From NCBI RefSeq assembly GCF_001413955.1, contig NZ_LCTZ01000002.1, forward strand, positions 2,156,501-2,220,500: DNA of 64,000 nucleotides, written 5' to 3'. Of the stretch, positions 61,601 to 64,000 are shown piece after piece. The first letter of the stretch is position 1; each line of letters opens with the position of its first letter. Position numbers and translations under genes: made by a program. Origin of the DNA: Flagellimonas eckloniae. Its GTDB lineage: Bacteria > Bacteroidota > Bacteroidia > Flavobacteriales > Flavobacteriaceae. Below the pieces are notes generated by a model. It worked only from the letters and a program-made list of their open reading frames with translations. It was not told the origin of the DNA and ran no database searches.

Positions 61601-62332
61601 TTACTTTTTGTGTGCCGCCAACATATCTATTAAAGATATAGAGGAGTCTTCCATGTCATTTACGATACTATCAATTTTAGCAATGATATAGTTGTAGAAA
61701 ATCTGAAGAATAATTGCAGTGATCAAACCAAATACAGTAGTCAATAATGCTACTTGGATATCACCAGCAATCAAAGATGCACTCAAGTTACCAACTGCTG
61801 CAATTTTCTGGAAGGCCGCAATCATACCGATTACTGTACCCATAAACCCAAGCATTGGTGCAATAGCGATAAATAAAGACAACCAAGAAACGTTTTTCTC
61901 TAATTGACCCATTTGTACACCACCGTATGCCACAACAGCTTTTTCAGCAGATTCCAATCCTTCTCCAGCTCTATCCAAACCTTGATAAAAAATAGAGGCA
62001 ACAGGACCTTTTGTGTTTCTGCACACTTCTTTTGCTGCTTCAACACCACCGGAAGCCAAAGCGTCTTCTACTTGCTGTTTAAGTTTAGCTGAATTGGTAC
62101 TTGCCAAATTCAAATAAATAATTCTTTCAATGGCAACTGCCAATCCTAAAATCAAACATAAAAGTACAATTCCCATGAAAGCAGGACCTCCCTGGATAAA
62201 CTGTTCTTTCAATACTTGAGTAAAACCTTTGCTGGCAGCAGCAGTTTCTTCTTGCAACATTGCTGCAGATGCAGTTGTTGTTCCCAAAATAAACATTCCA
62301 GCTACAGCCAGAGTATAGGATATTCTTTTCAT
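61601..62332 (-). CDS. exbB: MotA/TolQ/ExbB proton channel family protein
   Basis: The channel-forming partner of ExbD, 243 residues. It has an N-terminal hydrophobic segment (signal or helix, ends AAAM), a helix at about 50-70, and the conserved pair at about 145-180 and 190-220, with LGFMGTVIGMIAAFQ and GDIQVALLTTVFGLITAI. It is the first gene of the exbB-membrane protein-exbD-exbD unit. One ExbB with four ExbD proteins nearby suggests shared use. Confidence 0.95.
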   Translation of the reverse strand: MKRISYTLAVAGMFILGTTTASAAMLQEETAAASKGFTQVLKEQFIQGGPAFMGIVLLCLILGLAVAIERIIYLNLASTNSAKLKQQVEDALASGGVEAAKEVCRNTKGPVASIFYQGLDRAGEGLESAEKAVVAYGGVQMGQLEKNVSWLSLFIAIAPMLGFMGTVIGMIAAFQKIAAVGNLSASLIAGDIQVALLTTVFGLITAIILQIFYNYIIAKIDSIVNDMEDSSISLIDMLAAHKK

Positions 62333-62413
62333 TTCTCTTAAACTTAAATTTAGTTAGTTATTAATAATGTTAAAGATATAAAAATTTTATAATTGAAAAA
62401 TTAAAATACCTAG

Positions 62414-62501
62414 CAGAGAGGAAGGGATTCGAACCCTCGATACACTTTTGGTGTATACACACTTTCCAGGCGTGCGCCTTCGACCACTCGGCCACCTCTC
62501 T
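62414..62501 (-). tRNA. trnS: tRNA-Ser (anticodon GGA)
   Basis: On the minus strand it has acceptor AGAGAGG/CCTCTCT, the class II D arm (GCCGAGTGGTCGAAGGC), anticodon loop CTGGAAA (GGA), a long variable arm with GTGTATAC, T arm GGGTTCGAATCCC and discriminator G. CCA is not encoded. Confidence 0.95.
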
Positions 62502-62568
62502 ATTTCTAATAGTTAGGCTGCCCAATAAACAAAAAAATAATTAGTAAAAGAAATTTGAGGCGTTAATT

Positions 62569-63600
62569 TTAGTGCATTTCACCACGAAGCGGGGTTTCAA
62601 AAATTGTCTTAAAGAGCTTTCTGGAAATATTACTTCCCAATAGGTACATGGCTTTTGTTATGGCCGCTTCAGTCGTAATGTCCTTTCCGTTAATCATTTG
62701 CATCTCTTTTAGCTTTTCACTGGTCTCATAATGCCCCATTGAAACCGCTCCTCCTGAACACTGCGTTACATTAATAATATGTAATCCTTTATCAATGGCT
62801 TCTTTTAATTCTTTTAAAAACCAATCATCCGTTGGTGCATTTCCGGCACCATAGGTTTCCAAAACAACCACCTTTAACCCAGATATGTTCAAAATTGATT
62901 TTAAAACTGACCTACTAAGACCAGGGAACAGTTTTAAAACCACAATATTATTATCCATATTCCTATGTACCTGTAAAGATTTTGATCGCGGTGGCCTTTT
63001 ACAAAGATTTGAATGATGAACTTTTAAATGTACCCCAGATTCAATTAGCGGAGGATGGTTTAAAGATGCGAACGCCTCAAAATGTTCCGCGTTGATTTTT
63101 GTAGTTCTATTGGCCCGGTACAACTTATATTCAAAATACAGACCCACCTCTTGTACAACGGGTTTTCCTTTTTCTTTTAAGGCTGCTATTTGAATTGACG
63201 TAATGAGATTTTCTTTTGCATCTGTACGCAAATCCCCAATAGGAAGTTGAGATCCTGTGAATATTACTGGCTTGGCCAGATTTTCCAACATAAAGCTTAA
63301 GGCTGAAGCCGAATAACTCATAGTATCGCTTCCGTGGAGCACTACAAATCCATCAAATTCCACATAATTCTCTTCAATTAGTGAAGCAATGGCAACCCAA
63401 TAATCCGGATTCATGTTTGAAGAATCTATTGGCTCATCAAAGGACACTCCTTTTAACTTACAATCCAATTGGTTCAATTCTGGAAGGTTTCGAATCAACT
63501 CCTTAAAATTAAAAGCCTTGAGCGCTCCTGTTTTGTAATCCTTTATCATACCGATAGTACCTCCGGTATAGATAAGCAGAATGTTGGTTTTGTCTTGCAT
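62569..63600 (-). CDS. ansA: Type I L-asparaginase
   Basis: Hydrolyses asparagine to aspartate and ammonia in the cytoplasm, 343 residues. The two catalytic threonine motifs are present: YTGGTIGM near the start and VLHGSDTMSYSASALSFM. The ATG at 63600 (MQDKTNILL) is chosen over the in-frame start at 63618, which would overlap the upstream gene. It begins 7 nt after the TatD-family stop, so the two are probably cotranscribed. Confidence 0.95.
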   Translation of the reverse strand: MQDKTNILLIYTGGTIGMIKDYKTGALKAFNFKELIRNLPELNQLDCKLKGVSFDEPIDSSNMNPDYWVAIASLIEENYVEFDGFVVLHGSDTMSYSASALSFMLENLAKPVIFTGSQLPIGDLRTDAKENLITSIQIAALKEKGKPVVQEVGLYFEYKLYRANRTTKINAEHFEAFASLNHPPLIESGVHLKVHHSNLCKRPPRSKSLQVHRNMDNNIVVLKLFPGLSRSVLKSILNISGLKVVVLETYGAGNAPTDDWFLKELKEAIDKGLHIINVTQCSGGAVSMGHYETSEKLKEMQMINGKDITTEAAITKAMYLLGSNISRKLFKTIFETPLRGEMH

Positions 63601-63607
63601 ACTAATT

Positions 63608-64000
63608 CTAAATACCAAAAACCTTTTTGGAATTATCAGTCGTTATTGAAGCTATATCTTCGAGCGTCATATCATATATCAAAGCCAATTTTTCTAATAC
63701 CTTAATTATATAAGCACTTTCATTTCGTTTTCCACGGTATGGAACTGGAGACAAATAAGGCGAATCCGTTTCCAAAACAATATGTTTCAAATCAATCTGA
63801 TTCAAAAATTGGTCAATTTTTCCATTTTTAAATGTAGCAACCCCACCAATACCTAGCTTCATATTATAGGACATAGCTTGGTGCGCCTGTTCCAAGGTTC
63901 CTGTAAAGCAATGAAAAATTCCGTAGAGGCCTTCGTCTTTCTCATGTTCCAAAATCTCAAAAATCTCATCAAAAGATTCCCTACAATGAATTACTATGGG
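63608..64000 (-). CDS. TatD-family metal-dependent hydrolase, 5' end outside window
   Basis: Only the last 130 residues are in the window; the frame is open at 64000. They include PIVIHCRESFDEIFEIL, HCFTGTLEQA, LGIGGVATFKNGK, VLETDSPYLSPVPYRGKRNE and SAYIIKVLEKLA. These are metal-binding and family motifs of TatD DNases/hydrolases (DNA repair or 3' processing). The stop is 7 nt before the ansA start. The N-terminal HxH motif is out of view. Confidence 0.93.
   Translation of the reverse strand, partial: PIVIHCRESFDEIFEILEHEKDEGLYGIFHCFTGTLEQAHQAMSYNMKLGIGGVATFKNGKIDQFLNQIDLKHIVLETDSPYLSPVPYRGKRNESAYIIKVLEKLALIYDMTLEDIASITTDNSKKVFGI

Noticed and set aside
62569..63600. Idea that two asparaginase-type genes and asnS in one window form an asparagine pathway
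   Set aside because: They belong to unrelated families, are tens of kilobases apart and sit in different transcription units, so the co-occurrence is probably chance.

Overview
The window looks like a chromosomal segment of a marine-type member of the Flavobacteriaceae (phylum Bacteroidota). I base this on alternative complex III (ActA-F) fused into one operon with an aa3 oxidase, TonB-receptor/DUF4249 clusters, paired ExbD genes, DUF2723, DUF4097 and DUF5916 proteins, an S2 protein with a long C-terminal extension, low GC, and recognisable TTG-N17..21-TAnnTTTG promoters. I cannot name the genus from the sequence. No CRISPR array, prophage, transposase or rRNA operon is visible.

Layout. 1-10822 (minus strand): respiratory operon actABCDEF-coxB-coxA; coxA runs off the left edge. 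11058-11429: a small SPOR protein. 11482-16028 (minus): rimP-nusA-infB with a hairpin in the rimP leader. 16139-17057: a DinB-like protein and tRNA-Gln. 17228-24020: a DUF2723 membrane protein, a cysteine-free thioredoxin fold, a metallophosphoesterase, cutC and a divergent glycosylasparaginase-type enzyme. 24103-26937: polA. 26940-33255 (minus): a tandem array of three DUF4249 lipoproteins feeding into a TonB-dependent receptor, with a 245-bp perfect direct repeat around the middle gene and the tail of a lost fourth copy. 33474-34788: a SnoaL-like lipoprotein, a small unknown protein and a MarR regulator.

34931-40598 (plus): tyrosine/homogentisate catabolism (HPPD, HmgA, fumarylacetoacetase, a flavin reductase, a HisC-like aminotransferase), divergent from marR across a palindrome that overlaps both predicted promoters. 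40637-43863 (minus): a lipocalin-like lipoprotein and a DUF5916 outer-membrane protein. 44114-47240: rplM-rpsI and rpsB-tsf. 47321-50405 (minus): an ECF sigma factor, a membrane anti-sigma-like protein with HEAT repeats and two DUF4097 proteins. 50570-57973: pyrH-frr, an MMPL transporter, asnS, rpoN and a membrane protein. 57968-62332 (minus): a PorT-like barrel protein, two ExbD pairs, a small membrane protein and ExbB. The right end carries tRNA-Ser, ansA and a truncated tatD-family gene.

Most of the window is housekeeping. The parts most worth a second look are: one helix-hairpin-helix tail shared by respiratory ActC and ribosomal S2; the DUF4249 array with its built-in recombination substrate; matching ECF-type promoter candidates before the sigma-factor gene and the DUF5916 gene; the marR/hppD operator; and the CxxC-containing ExbD variants. 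All coordinates and motif matches were read by eye; no alignment, search or structure prediction was run.
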